From positions 1-28,898 of the forward strand of contig JAEWEN010000095.1 in NCBI GenBank assembly GCA_023389275.1: a DNA stretch of 28,898 nucleotides, given 5' to 3'. A program made the position numbers and the translations under genes. The notes under the pieces were generated by a model. It was given only the letters and a program-made list of their open reading frames with translations, made no database searches and was not told the DNA's origin. The stretch's first letter is position 1; each line of letters begins with the position of its first letter. The DNA comes from Bacillota bacterium (GTDB lineage: Bacteria; Bacillota; Clostridia; Clostridiales; Caloramatoraceae). Below are positions 1 to 7,588 of the stretch, piece by piece.

Positions 1-450
1 TATATAGTATCTAGAATAGGAGTTAAAAGAAAAGTTAATATGCTTATAGATAGTGATGTAGAAATATATAAAACTATTGAAAATAAGGTAAATAGTAAAG
101 AAAATATTAGCTGTATTTTAGTTGATGAAGTGCAATTTATGAAAAAGCAGCAAATAGATGATCTTTTAAAAATAGCCGTAATTTTAGACATCCCAGTTAT
201 ATGCTATGGTCTTAGAACAGATTTTTTAATGAATGGATTTGAAGGAAGTAGTAGACTTCTTTTAATAGCTCATAGTATAGAAGAACTTAAAAATATATGT
301 AGATGTGGGAAAAAAGCTACATTAAATGCTAGAAAGGTAAATGGAAAGTTTGTTTTTGAAGGAGATCAAGTTGTTATTGATAATAGTGATAATATAGAAT
401 ATGAAGCTGTTTGTACAGATTGCTACTATAATTTAGTTAATATAAGATAA
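1..450 (+). CDS. tdk: Thymidine kinase, type II, 5'-truncated by window edge
   Basis: The reading frame is open from base 1 and ends with TAA at 450, so the N-terminal part with the P-loop lies outside the window; the first in-frame ATG (40) is internal. The enzyme phosphorylates thymidine to dTMP in pyrimidine salvage. What is visible is the motif DEVQFM (the Asp/Glu region of type II thymidine kinases), the later stretch CYGLRTDF, and two cysteine pairs, CRCGKK and CTDC, which in this family bind structural zinc. Then comes the substrate-binding lasso region (VFEGDQVVIDN...). Length and motif order fit the C-terminal three quarters of the family. No terminator follows; a possible promoter for the next gene begins 12 bases downstream. 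Confidence 0.93.
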   Translation, partial: YIVSRIGVKRKVNMLIDSDVEIYKTIENKVNSKENISCILVDEVQFMKKQQIDDLLKIAVILDIPVICYGLRTDFLMNGFEGSSRLLLIAHSIEELKNICRCGKKATLNARKVNGKFVFEGDQVVIDNSDNIEYEAVCTDCYYNLVNIR

Positions 451-461
451 AATATAATTTA

Positions 462-490
462 TTTAAAAGATTTTGAATTTAGAGTATAAT
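462..490 (+). promoter_or_regulatory. Candidate vegetative promoter before DUF3006 gene
   Basis: TTTAAA at 462-467, a 17-base spacer, and a perfect TATAAT at 485-490. The -35 box matches TTGACA in only four of six positions, so this is moderate evidence. It would start a transcript about 18 bases before the TTG start at 515. Confidence 0.4.
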
Positions 491-514
491 CATATTTAAA
501 AAGAGGTGATACTT

Positions 515-724
515 TTGTATGGTGTTATTGATAGACTTGAAGGGGATATAGCTGTTATTGAGTTTGATAATGGAGAAATTAAAAATGTTTCATTAAATTA
601 TATTAAAGGCGAAATAAAAGAAGGAAATGCCTTATATAAAAAAGAAGATTTTTATTATATAGATATAGAAGAAACAAATAAAAGACGAAGGGAAGCAGAA
701 AGTTTTTTAGAGATTTGGGAATAG
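515..724 (+). CDS. DUF3006 domain protein
   Basis: A 69-residue protein recognisable as DUF3006 from its start MYGVIDRLEGDIAVIEFD, a small beta-rich domain, followed by a charged tail rich in Glu, Lys and Arg that ends in LEIWE. The function of the family is not established. A GTG at 506 is in the same frame, but it lies inside the ribosome binding site AGAGGTG (502-508). The TTG at 515 sits 6 bases after that site, so I choose it. The gene ends 9 bases before yqhQ and is probably cotranscribed with yqhQ and prmC. Confidence 0.8.
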   Translation: MYGVIDRLEGDIAVIEFDNGEIKNVSLNYIKGEIKEGNALYKKEDFYYIDIEETNKRRREAESFLEIWE

Positions 725-733
725 GAGAAATAT

Positions 734-1630
734 ATGGCGAGAAAAACTAGTATAGGAGGGCAAGCTGTAATAGAAGGGGTTATGATGAGAGGGCCTAGTA
801 CAGTTGCTCTTGCAGTTAGAAAGGAAGATGGAGAAATATTTATTAAAACAGATAGGAAATCTCCACTTACTAAAAAAAATAAATTTTTATCACTACCTAT
901 TATAAGAGGTGCAGTAGCTTTAATTGATTCACTTATAACAGGAACAAAGTATCTTTCAGATTCAGGGGATATATTTGAAGGAAATGAGGAAAATATTAAT
1001 AATAAAAAAAGCTTAAAAGATAAGTTAATATTAGGAGCTACCCTTTTAGTATCACTTGGAATATCTCTTTTACTATTTGCGCTTTTTCCAACTATAGTTG
1101 CTGATTTTGCAAAAAGATTTACTCAAAATACCTTTTTAATTAATATTTTTGAAGGTATTATAAAAGTTATAATATTTTTAGCCTATGTATTTTTCATAGG
1201 AAAGCTTGATGATATTAAAAGAATATTTCAGTATCATGGTGCAGAACATAAAACAATATTTTGTTATGAAAATGAGGAAGAATTAACAGTTGAAAATGTT
1301 AGAAAGTACGGTACGCTGCATCCAAGATGTGGAACAAATTTTATGTTTACAGTTATTATAATTGGAATACTTGTTTTTTCAGTTTTTGGATGGCCAAATT
1401 TAAGTTATAGAATATTTTTAAGAATAGCACTTTTACCTTTAATTGCAGGTATATCATATGAGTTTATAAAGTGGCAAGGTAAAAGTAATTCAGGTTTTGC
1501 AAAAATAATGTCACTACCTGGACTTTATCTTCAAAAACTTACAACAAATGAACCAGATGATTCTCAAATAGAAGTTGCAATAGAATCTTTAAAAGCTGTA
1601 ATTAAAGAAGGAGAAGATGATAAATGGTAA
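734..1630 (+). CDS. yqhQ: YqhQ-family DUF1385 membrane protein
   Basis: A 298-residue integral membrane protein of the DUF1385 (YqhQ) family, whose biochemical role is unknown. The N-terminus has the family signature GGQAVIEGVMMRGP (residues 8-21). About four hydrophobic segments lie near residues 98-122, 138-158, 204-222 and 228-245. Between the second and third is the conserved His/Cys-rich stretch FQYHGAEHKTIF...HPRCGTNF, which looks like a possible metal or ligand site (inference). The ATG at 734 is preceded by AGGAGA. The 3' end overlaps prmC by 7 bases, implying translational coupling; an arrangement next to prmC and prfA is common in Clostridium and relatives. Confidence 0.9.
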   Translation: MARKTSIGGQAVIEGVMMRGPSTVALAVRKEDGEIFIKTDRKSPLTKKNKFLSLPIIRGAVALIDSLITGTKYLSDSGDIFEGNEENINNKKSLKDKLILGATLLVSLGISLLLFALFPTIVADFAKRFTQNTFLINIFEGIIKVIIFLAYVFFIGKLDDIKRIFQYHGAEHKTIFCYENEEELTVENVRKYGTLHPRCGTNFMFTVIIIGILVFSVFGWPNLSYRIFLRIALLPLIAGISYEFIKWQGKSNSGFAKIMSLPGLYLQKLTTNEPDDSQIEVAIESLKAVIKEGEDDKW

Positions 1631-2469
1631 AATTATATGTTGCTATGAAAGAAGGAGCAGATGAATTAATAAATTCTTCCACAGCGCTTTTAGATTCACA
1701 GCTTCTTCTTTGCCATGTTTTAGATGTTAATAGAAGTTATTTATTTTTAAATAGGGAAAAACAGTTGTTAGATAGTGAATATGAAAGATTTAAAAAGTTA
1801 GTATCATATAGAAAAAGTGGTATGCCACTTCAATATATAACAGGATACCAAGAGTTTATGGGACTTGACTTTAAAGTTGAAAGTGGAGTTTTAATACCAA
1901 GATGTGATACTGAAATTTTAGTAGAGGAAGCTATAAAAATACTAGAAAAAATAGAATCTCCTACTATTGCAGATGTAGGATGTGGAAGTGGTGCTATTTC
2001 AGTATCTATTGCAAAATATGTAAAGGATTCAAAGGTATATGCTTTAGACATTATGGATATTCCTTTAAAGGTAACCTTAGAAAATGCAAAACTAAATAAT
2101 GTATCAAATAAGGTAGAGGTTAAAAAGTCTAATATGTTAGATGAAATTCTAGGGGAAAACATAAAACTTGATATGGTAATTTCAAACCCACCTTATATAA
2201 AAAAAGATGTAATACCAACTCTTATGAAAGAAGTAAAAGACTTTGAGCCAATAACTGCCCTAGATGGTGGAGAAGATGGTCTTATATTTTATAGAAAAAT
2301 AACAAAAGATGCTAAAGAGCTGCTAAAGCCTAATGGATATTTGTTATATGAAATAGGACATGATCAAGCAGTAGAAGTTAAAGACATAATGGTTAATGAA
2401 GGCTTTAAAGATGTTGTAGTTATAAATGATTTATCAGGGCTTAATAGGGTGGTTTTAGGTCATATGTAA
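1624..2469 (+). CDS. prmC: Peptide chain release factor N5-glutamine methyltransferase
   Basis: A 281-residue cytosolic SAM-dependent methyltransferase that methylates the glutamine of the GGQ motif in class I release factors, raising their termination efficiency. The N-terminal helical release-factor-binding domain covers about residues 1-85. The Rossmann-type catalytic domain follows, with the SAM-binding loop ADVGCGSGAIS (116-126) and the diagnostic NPPY motif at 188-191 that holds the target glutamine. Length is normal for the family. It overlaps the end of yqhQ and lies directly upstream of prfA, which encodes one of its substrates, so enzyme and substrate are made from neighbouring genes. 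Confidence 0.95.
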   Translation: MVKLYVAMKEGADELINSSTALLDSQLLLCHVLDVNRSYLFLNREKQLLDSEYERFKKLVSYRKSGMPLQYITGYQEFMGLDFKVESGVLIPRCDTEILVEEAIKILEKIESPTIADVGCGSGAISVSIAKYVKDSKVYALDIMDIPLKVTLENAKLNNVSNKVEVKKSNMLDEILGENIKLDMVISNPPYIKKDVIPTLMKEVKDFEPITALDGGEDGLIFYRKITKDAKELLKPNGYLLYEIGHDQAVEVKDIMVNEGFKDVVVINDLSGLNRVVLGHM

Positions 2470-2494
2470 AAAAGATGTTTAAAGTCAAATATTA

Positions 2495-2503
2495 TGATAT
2501 AAT
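2495..2503 (+). promoter_or_regulatory. Extended -10 promoter candidate for prfA
   Basis: TGATATAAT at 2495-2503 is an extended -10 element (TGn followed by a perfect TATAAT). No good -35 is seen 16-18 bases upstream. It lies in the 69-base gap between prmC and prfA and could give prfA its own transcript in addition to read-through. Confidence 0.45.
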
Positions 2504-2538
2504 GAGAAAATGTAAACTTATATATGGAGTGAGGAATA

Positions 2539-3609
2539 ATGTTAGATAAGTTAGATTTTATAGAAGAGAAATATGAAGAGTTATCAAAAAAAATAAGTGA
2601 TCCTGAAGTAGTAGCAGATAATGCTCTGTTTACAAAACTTTGTAAAGAACACAGTTCATTAGAAGATATAGTTGTAAAATACAGAGAATTTAAAGACTGT
2701 GAGCAAAGAATAGCAGATGATAAGGAAATGCTGCAAGATAAATTAGATAGAGATATGAAAGAGCTTGTTGAAGAAGAACTTAAAGAACTTGTAGAAAGTA
2801 AAAAAACTTTAGAAGATGAGCTTAAAATACTTTTACTACCTAAGGACCCTAATGATTCTAAAAACGTTTTTGTTGAAATAAGAGCAGGTGCTGGTGGAGA
2901 CGAAGCAGCTTTATTTGCAAGTGTTTTATACAGAATGTACACAAGATATGCAGAAAGAAATAGATGGAAAACTGAAATAATGTCATTAAATGAAACTGGT
3001 ATAGGTGGATTTAAAGAAGTTGTATTTATGATAAAAGGTCAAGGAGCTTACTCAAAGCTAAAATATGAAAGTGGAGTTCACAGAGTACAAAGGGTTCCTG
3101 AAACTGAAACAAGTGGTAGAATACATACATCTACAGCAACAGTTGCAGTTTTACCAGAAGTTGATGATGTAGAAGTAGAAATTAATGCAAATGATATTAG
3201 AGTTGATGTATTTAGAGCATCAGGTAACGGTGGTCAGTGTGTTAATACTACAGACTCAGCTGTTAGAATGACACATATTCCAACTGGAATTGTTGTATCA
3301 TGCCAAGATGAAAAATCACAGCTTAAAAACAAAGAAAAAGCTCTTAAAGTATTAAAAGCTAGAATTTATGAAATAGAAATGCAAAAGCAACAAAGCGAAA
3401 TTGCTAAAGATAGAAAGAGCCAAGTTGGAACTGGAGATAGAAGTGAGAGAATAAGAACATATAACTATCCACAGGGAAGAATTACAGACCATAGAATAGG
3501 TCTTACTATATACAGAATGGAATCATTCCTAGATGGAGATATAGAGGAAGCTATTGAAGGTCTTATTACAGCTGATCAAGCAGAAAAGCTAAAAGAACTT
3601 GGAGTATAA
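2539..3609 (+). CDS. prfA: Peptide chain release factor 1 (RF1)
   Basis: A 356-residue class I release factor that reads UAA and UAG stop codons and triggers peptidyl-tRNA hydrolysis on the ribosome. The P-x-T tripeptide that distinguishes RF1 from RF2 is P187-E188-T189 (in RVPETETSGRIHTS). The universally conserved GGQ is at 231-233 (NGGQCVNTTDSAVR), with Cys after it where many bacteria have His. The C-terminal GDRSERIRTYNYPQGR region is also typical. The first 110 residues form the acidic coiled-coil domain 1. GTGAGG precedes the ATG. PrmC, which modifies the GGQ glutamine, is encoded just upstream. Confidence 0.97.
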   Translation: MLDKLDFIEEKYEELSKKISDPEVVADNALFTKLCKEHSSLEDIVVKYREFKDCEQRIADDKEMLQDKLDRDMKELVEEELKELVESKKTLEDELKILLLPKDPNDSKNVFVEIRAGAGGDEAALFASVLYRMYTRYAERNRWKTEIMSLNETGIGGFKEVVFMIKGQGAYSKLKYESGVHRVQRVPETETSGRIHTSTATVAVLPEVDDVEVEINANDIRVDVFRASGNGGQCVNTTDSAVRMTHIPTGIVVSCQDEKSQLKNKEKALKVLKARIYEIEMQKQQSEIAKDRKSQVGTGDRSERIRTYNYPQGRITDHRIGLTIYRMESFLDGDIEEAIEGLITADQAEKLKELGV

Positions 3610-3619
3610 TTTATAAAAA

Positions 3620-3643
3620 AGGCGTCCTAATTTTAGGGCGCCT
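3620..3643 (+). promoter_or_regulatory. Strong hairpin after prfA without a T-tract
   Basis: AGGCGTCCTA (3620-3629) pairs with TAGGGCGCCT (3634-3643) through 10 pairs, one of them G-U, with a 4-base loop. No run of T follows on the plus strand, so it is not a standard intrinsic terminator for prfA. A run of A precedes it, which would suit termination from the opposite direction, but no minus-strand gene lies there. The next gene's ribosome binding site begins 10 bases downstream. Confidence 0.55.
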
Positions 3644-3663
3644 AAGCTTAATTAGGAGGATAT

Positions 3664-4038
3664 ATGAAAAGGTTTAAAGTTGATATCTTTAAATATATTA
3701 TTTTACCGATAATAACATTAGGAATTATTATTTCCTATATATTTTTATTTTGGAAAACCACTCCTATGTATATAAATATTTTAAATGTATTTTTAGATGT
3801 AATTATTCTTTTAGTTTACTTTAAAATGTTTATATATAAATTAGATATTGATGATTTTGGAATAGATGTAAAAGGAGTTTTTACTAGAAAAAGAATAATT
3901 TTAGCAGATTTAAAGTCATTAAATCAAGGTGGAATTTTAACTATGATAAATACAAGAAAAGGTAAATTTTTTGTATTATCATCTAAGAAAGAAAAAGAGG
4001 AACTTAAACAATTGTTTAGCCACTTAAAGGTAAGGTGA
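3664..4038 (+). CDS. Small membrane protein with PH-like C-terminal domain
   Basis: A 124-residue protein of unknown function. Two predicted membrane segments lie at about residues 11-30 and 37-57, followed by a soluble part of about 65 residues with short alternating strands (KLDIDDFGIDVKG, KRIILADLKSL, GKFFVLSSKK) and a final amphipathic helix (KEKEELKQLFSHL). This layout resembles bacterial PH-domain membrane proteins, but that is an inference from pattern only. TTAGGAGGATAT gives a strong ribosome binding site for the ATG. The next gene starts 6 bases after the stop and encodes a protein with the same layout, so the two probably form an operon pair. Confidence 0.75.
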   Translation: MKRFKVDIFKYIILPIITLGIIISYIFLFWKTTPMYINILNVFLDVIILLVYFKMFIYKLDIDDFGIDVKGVFTRKRIILADLKSLNQGGILTMINTRKGKFFVLSSKKEKEELKQLFSHLKVR

Positions 4039-4044
4039 TAAAAT

Positions 4045-4653
4045 ATGGATATAAAAAAAGCCTTAAAAAGGGAAATTTTAAAAAGAAGAGTAGAAATAAT
4101 AATAAGTCTTTTAATAATGGTATTTATGGCTTATTTCGTATCAGTATTAGTAGAAGACCAAATATTAACAGGCTTTGATTCATATTTCTCATTTTTTTAT
4201 GTAATAATAATAGATTTATTGCTTTTAATTAATATAGGAAGAATTTTATCAGAGGAAAGAATAAGTTTTAATATTTTAAATGATAGGCTTGAGGTAAAAC
4301 AAACATGGCCATATCCTAACTATATTCTTCCACTTAATAAAATTCTTTACGTAGATGTACATAAGGTTTCAAAGAAAGAATTTTATGTACTTATAGTAAC
4401 TAAAAAAGCATATCGAAAAAAATACAAAGATTTCAATGGATATTTTATAAGAAAAAACACTCACTATGCAGATACATTTGATATTATTAAATCTATGTAT
4501 AGTGATGAGGGGTTAAGCTGTATAGAGATTAAAAAAAGTGGAAGTAGAAAGTACTATTTACTTTATATACTTTATAAATCTCAGTATAATATAGGTTTCT
4601 CAAAAGAAGCTATAAATTATATAAAAACTTTTATTGAAGAATATAAGCTTTAA
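4045..4653 (+). CDS. Membrane protein with PH-like domain, partner of upstream gene
   Basis: A 202-residue protein I cannot name. It has a short basic N-terminus, two hydrophobic segments (about 17-36 and 46-65), then a soluble domain containing FNILNDRLEVKQTWPYPNYI and LPLNKILYVDVHKVSKKE. These match the two-TM plus beta-rich-domain pattern of the upstream protein, with a longer C-terminal extension rich in Tyr, Lys and Ile. The start is 6 bases after the previous stop; its site AAGGTGATAA overlaps the end of the preceding gene, which suggests coupled translation. The base composition looks like the neighbours, giving no sign of recent transfer. Confidence 0.75.
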   Translation: MDIKKALKREILKRRVEIIISLLIMVFMAYFVSVLVEDQILTGFDSYFSFFYVIIIDLLLLINIGRILSEERISFNILNDRLEVKQTWPYPNYILPLNKILYVDVHKVSKKEFYVLIVTKKAYRKKYKDFNGYFIRKNTHYADTFDIIKSMYSDEGLSCIEIKKSGSRKYYLLYILYKSQYNIGFSKEAINYIKTFIEEYKL

Positions 4654-4664
4654 AAAAGAATATA

Positions 4665-4716
4665 TTCTCCCTTTTTAAAATAAAGTTTATTATAAACACT
4701 TAAATAAAGGGGAGAA
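4665..4716 (+). promoter_or_regulatory. Leader hairpin able to mask the ZIP gene ribosome binding site
   Basis: TTCTCCC (4665-4671) is perfectly complementary to GGGAGAA (4710-4716). With G4709 bulged, TTT (4672-4674) can add pairs with AAA (4706-4708). Inside, GTTTA (4685-4689) pairs with TAAAC (4693-4697). The outer stem covers the AAAGGGGAG ribosome binding site used by the TTG start at 4719. Whether it folds in the cell, and whether it is regulated, is unknown. Confidence 0.4.
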
Positions 4717-4718
4717 AA

Positions 4719-5450
4719 TTGGATAATGTATTATTTATAACAATAATAGCAGGGCTTGCTTCTTTTTTAGGAACAATAATTGGCGGTTTTATAGGAATAT
4801 CTTTTAAAGGAAAAAGTAGCGCTTTAATATCAAGTATTATAGGTATAACAGCAGGTATTATGATAGCTGTAGTTACATTTGATCTTATTCCAGAGGCTAT
4901 AAACATAGGTGGAATAGTAAAAACTCTTATAGGAATATTTATAGGAGTTATATTTGTTACATTAGTAGAAATATACCTTCCTTTAACACCTTATATAAAA
5001 AATAAGGGAAATCATATAAAAACATCTATATTAATAGGAGTTTCACTTTGTGCACATAATTTTCCGGAAGGGATAGCTATAGGCTCATCTTTTATAGCAG
5101 GGTCTTCACTTGGAATAGGACTTTGTATAATAATTGCTCTACATGATATTCCAGAAGGAGCTACAGTTGCAATGCCTCTTCTTAAAAGCTCTATTTCAAA
5201 AAAGAAAATTTTATTTTTAACTGCACTTACATCACTTCCAACAGGAATTGGAGCGTTAATAGGAAGTGTTGTTTCAAAAATTTCAGAGGATTTTATAACT
5301 TTATCTTTAGGATTTGCAGGAGGGACAATGCTTTACATAGTTTGTGGAGAGTTAATACCTGAAAGTAAAAGCTTATCAAAAGGAGTACTTTCTACAATTT
5401 CAGTTGTAATAGGTCTTGTAATAGGTCTTGTTATAACCACAATAGTTTAG
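4719..5450 (+). CDS. ZIP-family divalent metal transporter
   Basis: A 243-residue polytopic membrane protein with about eight hydrophobic segments. ZIP transporters move Zn2+, Fe2+ or Mn2+ into the cytosol. The metal-site motifs of transmembrane helices 4 and 5 are clear: HNFPEG at 113-118 and HDIPEG at 142-147. A further helix carries VTFDLIPEA (52-60) and a late one has CGELIPES. Length and motif spacing resemble ZupT-type proteins; metal specificity cannot be read from sequence alone. Translation starts at TTG 4719, 5-6 bases after AAAGGGGAG; no better start exists. The next gene follows after 21 bases with no terminator, so zip, sua5 and ywlE are probably one transcript. Confidence 0.88.
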   Translation: MDNVLFITIIAGLASFLGTIIGGFIGISFKGKSSALISSIIGITAGIMIAVVTFDLIPEAINIGGIVKTLIGIFIGVIFVTLVEIYLPLTPYIKNKGNHIKTSILIGVSLCAHNFPEGIAIGSSFIAGSSLGIGLCIIIALHDIPEGATVAMPLLKSSISKKKILFLTALTSLPTGIGALIGSVVSKISEDFITLSLGFAGGTMLYIVCGELIPESKSLSKGVLSTISVVIGLVIGLVITTIV

Positions 5451-5471
5451 TCCTTATTAGGAGGAGAAAAG

Positions 5472-6509
5472 ATGGATACAAAAGTTTATTACACATATAA
5501 TTTAGATGATACTGTTTTAGAAGAAGCAGCAAAGTATATAAAAAACGGAAAAACAGTGGTTTTTCCAACAGAAACTGTTTATGGTCTAGGAGCTAATGCT
5601 TTAGACAAAGATGCATGTGAAAAAATTTTTAGAGCAAAGGGAAGACCACAGGATAATCCTTTAATTGTTCATGTAGCTAACAAGGATGTATCAGAATATG
5701 TTAATGTAATACCTAAAAGTGCAAAGGTTCTTATGGATAAATTTTGGCCAGGGCCTTTAACAATTATTTTTCCTAAAAAAGATGTTATTCCAGATGAAAT
5801 AACTGGAGGGCTTAAAAGTGTTGCTATAAGAATGCCAGAGGGAGAAATTGCAAGAAAAATAATAAGTTTATCTGGTGTACCTATAGCTGCACCTTCAGCT
5901 AATCTTTCAGGAAAGCCTTCACCTACTAATATTGAACATTGTATAAGAGACTTGTCAGGAAGAGTTAATATGATAATAGGTGGACAGGAATGTAGATGTG
6001 GAATAGAGTCTACTGTTGTTGAGGCTTTAGAAAATGAAGTTGTAATACTAAGACCTGGAGAAATTACACCTGAGATGATTAAAGAGTGTGGTGTAAAGGT
6101 ATCCATAGACCCTACTATTACAAAAAACTTAAATAATGTAGCTCCTAAATCACCTGGTATGAAGTATAAACATTATGCTCCAGATTCTGAAATGACAATA
6201 GTTGTAGGAGAAAATAAAAAGGTAGTAGAATATATTAATAAACAGTGTGATAAAATAATTTTATCTGGTAAAAAGGTAGGAGTTATTTCAACAGAGGAAA
6301 ATAAACACCTTTATAAAGGTATAGTATTAAGTATAGGTTCTAGAAAAAATTTAAAAGAAGTAGCATCAAAACTTTTCAATGTTATTAGAGAATTTGACAA
6401 GCTAAATGTAGATTATATTTTTAGTGAAGGGTTTATAAGTGAAGGTGTTGGTCTTGCGATTATGAACAGATTAAATAAAGCAGCTGGGCATAAAATTATA
6501 AATCTTTAG
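5472..6509 (+). CDS. sua5: L-threonylcarbamoyladenylate synthase (Sua5 type)
   Basis: A 345-residue enzyme that makes threonylcarbamoyl-AMP from threonine, bicarbonate and ATP, the first step of the t6A37 modification of ANN-decoding tRNAs. The N-terminal YrdC domain shows PTETVYGLG (32-40), RAKGRPQDNPLIVHV (54-68), APSANLSGKPSPT and the LRPGEIT strand. The C-terminal Sua5 domain is joined by a linker with SPGMKYKHYAP, typical of the long Sua5/YwlC form rather than the short TsaC form. AGGAGG precedes the ATG. In B. subtilis ywlC is also close to ywlE, which supports the assignment. Confidence 0.93.
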   Translation: MDTKVYYTYNLDDTVLEEAAKYIKNGKTVVFPTETVYGLGANALDKDACEKIFRAKGRPQDNPLIVHVANKDVSEYVNVIPKSAKVLMDKFWPGPLTIIFPKKDVIPDEITGGLKSVAIRMPEGEIARKIISLSGVPIAAPSANLSGKPSPTNIEHCIRDLSGRVNMIIGGQECRCGIESTVVEALENEVVILRPGEITPEMIKECGVKVSIDPTITKNLNNVAPKSPGMKYKHYAPDSEMTIVVGENKKVVEYINKQCDKIILSGKKVGVISTEENKHLYKGIVLSIGSRKNLKEVASKLFNVIREFDKLNVDYIFSEGFISEGVGLAIMNRLNKAAGHKIINL

Positions 6510-6527
6510 TTAAAGGAGGAGTTTTAG

Positions 6528-6971
6528 ATGAAAGTATTATTTGTTTGTACAGGAAATACCTGTAGAAGTCCTATGGCAGAGGCTATAGCTAAAAAAATAT
6601 TTGAGGAAAACGGTACAGATGTTAAAGTATCATCAGCAGGAATATATGCTTTTCCAGGAAGTGCAGCATCTGAAAACTCTATTAATGTTATAAATGAATT
6701 AGATATTGATATATCCCATCATGTTTCAACTCTTATTGAGGAAAAACATTTAATAGAAAATGACATTATACTTACAATGACTATGGATCAAAAAAATGAG
6801 CTTATACTTCAGTATCCAAGTTATAAAGAAAAAATATTTACATTAAGTGAGTATATAGGAGAAAGTCAAGATATACTTGATCCTTTTGGAGGAGATATAA
6901 AAGTATATAAAGATTGTTTAAATCAATTAATAAAATACATAAATGTATTTACGTCAACTATAAATAAATAA
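6528..6971 (+). CDS. ywlE: Protein-arginine phosphatase (low-molecular-weight PTP family)
   Basis: A 147-residue cytosolic phosphatase. The P-loop near the N-terminus reads C7-T-G-N-T-C-R13-S; Thr11 in this loop is the feature that, in B. subtilis YwlE, favours phosphoarginine over phosphotyrosine. The general acid loop is D118-P-F-G-G, at the same residue number as in B. subtilis. The partner arginine kinase McsB is not in this window. The ATG follows AAAGGAGGAG. The gene is last in the zip-sua5-ywlE group and is followed by a strong terminator. Confidence 0.9.
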   Translation: MKVLFVCTGNTCRSPMAEAIAKKIFEENGTDVKVSSAGIYAFPGSAASENSINVINELDIDISHHVSTLIEEKHLIENDIILTMTMDQKNELILQYPSYKEKIFTLSEYIGESQDILDPFGGDIKVYKDCLNQLIKYINVFTSTINK

Positions 6972-6979
6972 GGATTTTT

Positions 6980-7019
6980 AAGGCTATTAACGGGGAAACT
7001 AGTTAATAGCCTTTGTTTT
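6980..7019 (+). terminator. Intrinsic terminator of the zip-sua5-ywlE group
   Basis: AAGGCTATTAAC (6980-6991) and GTTAATAGCCTT (7002-7013) form a perfect 12-pair stem with a 10-base loop, followed by TGTTTT. Confidence 0.9.
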
Positions 7020-7052
7020 AAAATTTTGTTTATTTTACAATATATATTTGGG

Positions 7053-7081
7053 TTGTCTAAAGCTGCTAAATATTATAAAAT
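7053..7081 (+). promoter_or_regulatory. Vegetative promoter for rpiB-upp-comEB
   Basis: TTGTCT at 7053-7058, a 17-base spacer, and TAAAAT at 7076-7081. It lies between a terminator and rpiB, as expected for the start of a new transcription unit. Confidence 0.55.
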
Positions 7082-7113
7082 ATTAAGTTGAAAAGGTTTA
7101 GGAGGATATGGTT

Positions 7114-7563
7114 ATGAAAGTAGCATTAGGTTCAGATCATGGTGGGTTTTCAATAAAAAATCTAATAATTGATCATTTAAAAAACAAAGGTATAGAATGC
7201 GAAGACTTAGGCTGTTATAGTACAGAGTCATGTGATTATCCGATTTACGGCAAGAAAGTTGCAGAAGCAGTTAAAAACAAAGAAGCTGACTTTGGAATAA
7301 TAGTTTGTGGAACAGGTATTGGAATATCAATAGCAGCTAATAAAGTTCCAGGAATTAGAGCAGCACACTGTACAGACTCATTTTCAGCAAAAGCAACTAG
7401 ACAACATAATGACGCAAATATATTAGCAATTGGAGAAAGAATAACAGGTCCTTCAATAGCACTTGAAATGGTAGATGCATTTTTAAGTACTGAATTTGAA
7501 GGTGGAAGACATGAAAATAGAGTAAACTTAATAAGTGATATTGAAAAAGAATACTTAAAGTAA
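7114..7563 (+). CDS. rpiB: Ribose-5-phosphate isomerase B
   Basis: A 149-residue isomerase that interconverts ribulose 5-phosphate and ribose 5-phosphate in the non-oxidative pentose phosphate pathway. It shows the family start MKVALGSDHGG, the catalytic cysteine C65 followed by GTGIGISIAANK, and NDANILAIGER. A close relative, galactose-6-phosphate isomerase, cannot be fully excluded by eye, but the neighbourhood with upp favours RpiB. The ATG at 7108 lies only 2 bases from AGGAGG (7100-7105), while the ATG at 7114 lies at the ideal 8 bases and gives the usual family N-terminus, so I choose 7114. Confidence 0.93.
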   Translation: MKVALGSDHGGFSIKNLIIDHLKNKGIECEDLGCYSTESCDYPIYGKKVAEAVKNKEADFGIIVCGTGIGISIAANKVPGIRAAHCTDSFSAKATRQHNDANILAIGERITGPSIALEMVDAFLSTEFEGGRHENRVNLISDIEKEYLK

Positions 7564-7588
7564 AAAATTTAATTTACAGGGGGCAAAT

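Noticed and set aside
2460..2942. Long open frame on the minus strand across the start of prfA
   Set aside because: It is antisense to well-supported prmC/prfA coding sequence, is rich in Ser and Leu as a mirror of AT-rich codons, and has no ribosome binding site of its own. Similar antisense frames inside sua5, atpF, atpD and murA were dropped for the same reason.
7108..7113. ATG at 7108 as the rpiB start
   Set aside because: It is only 2 bases from AGGAGG; the ATG at 7114 has normal spacing and gives the family N-terminus.
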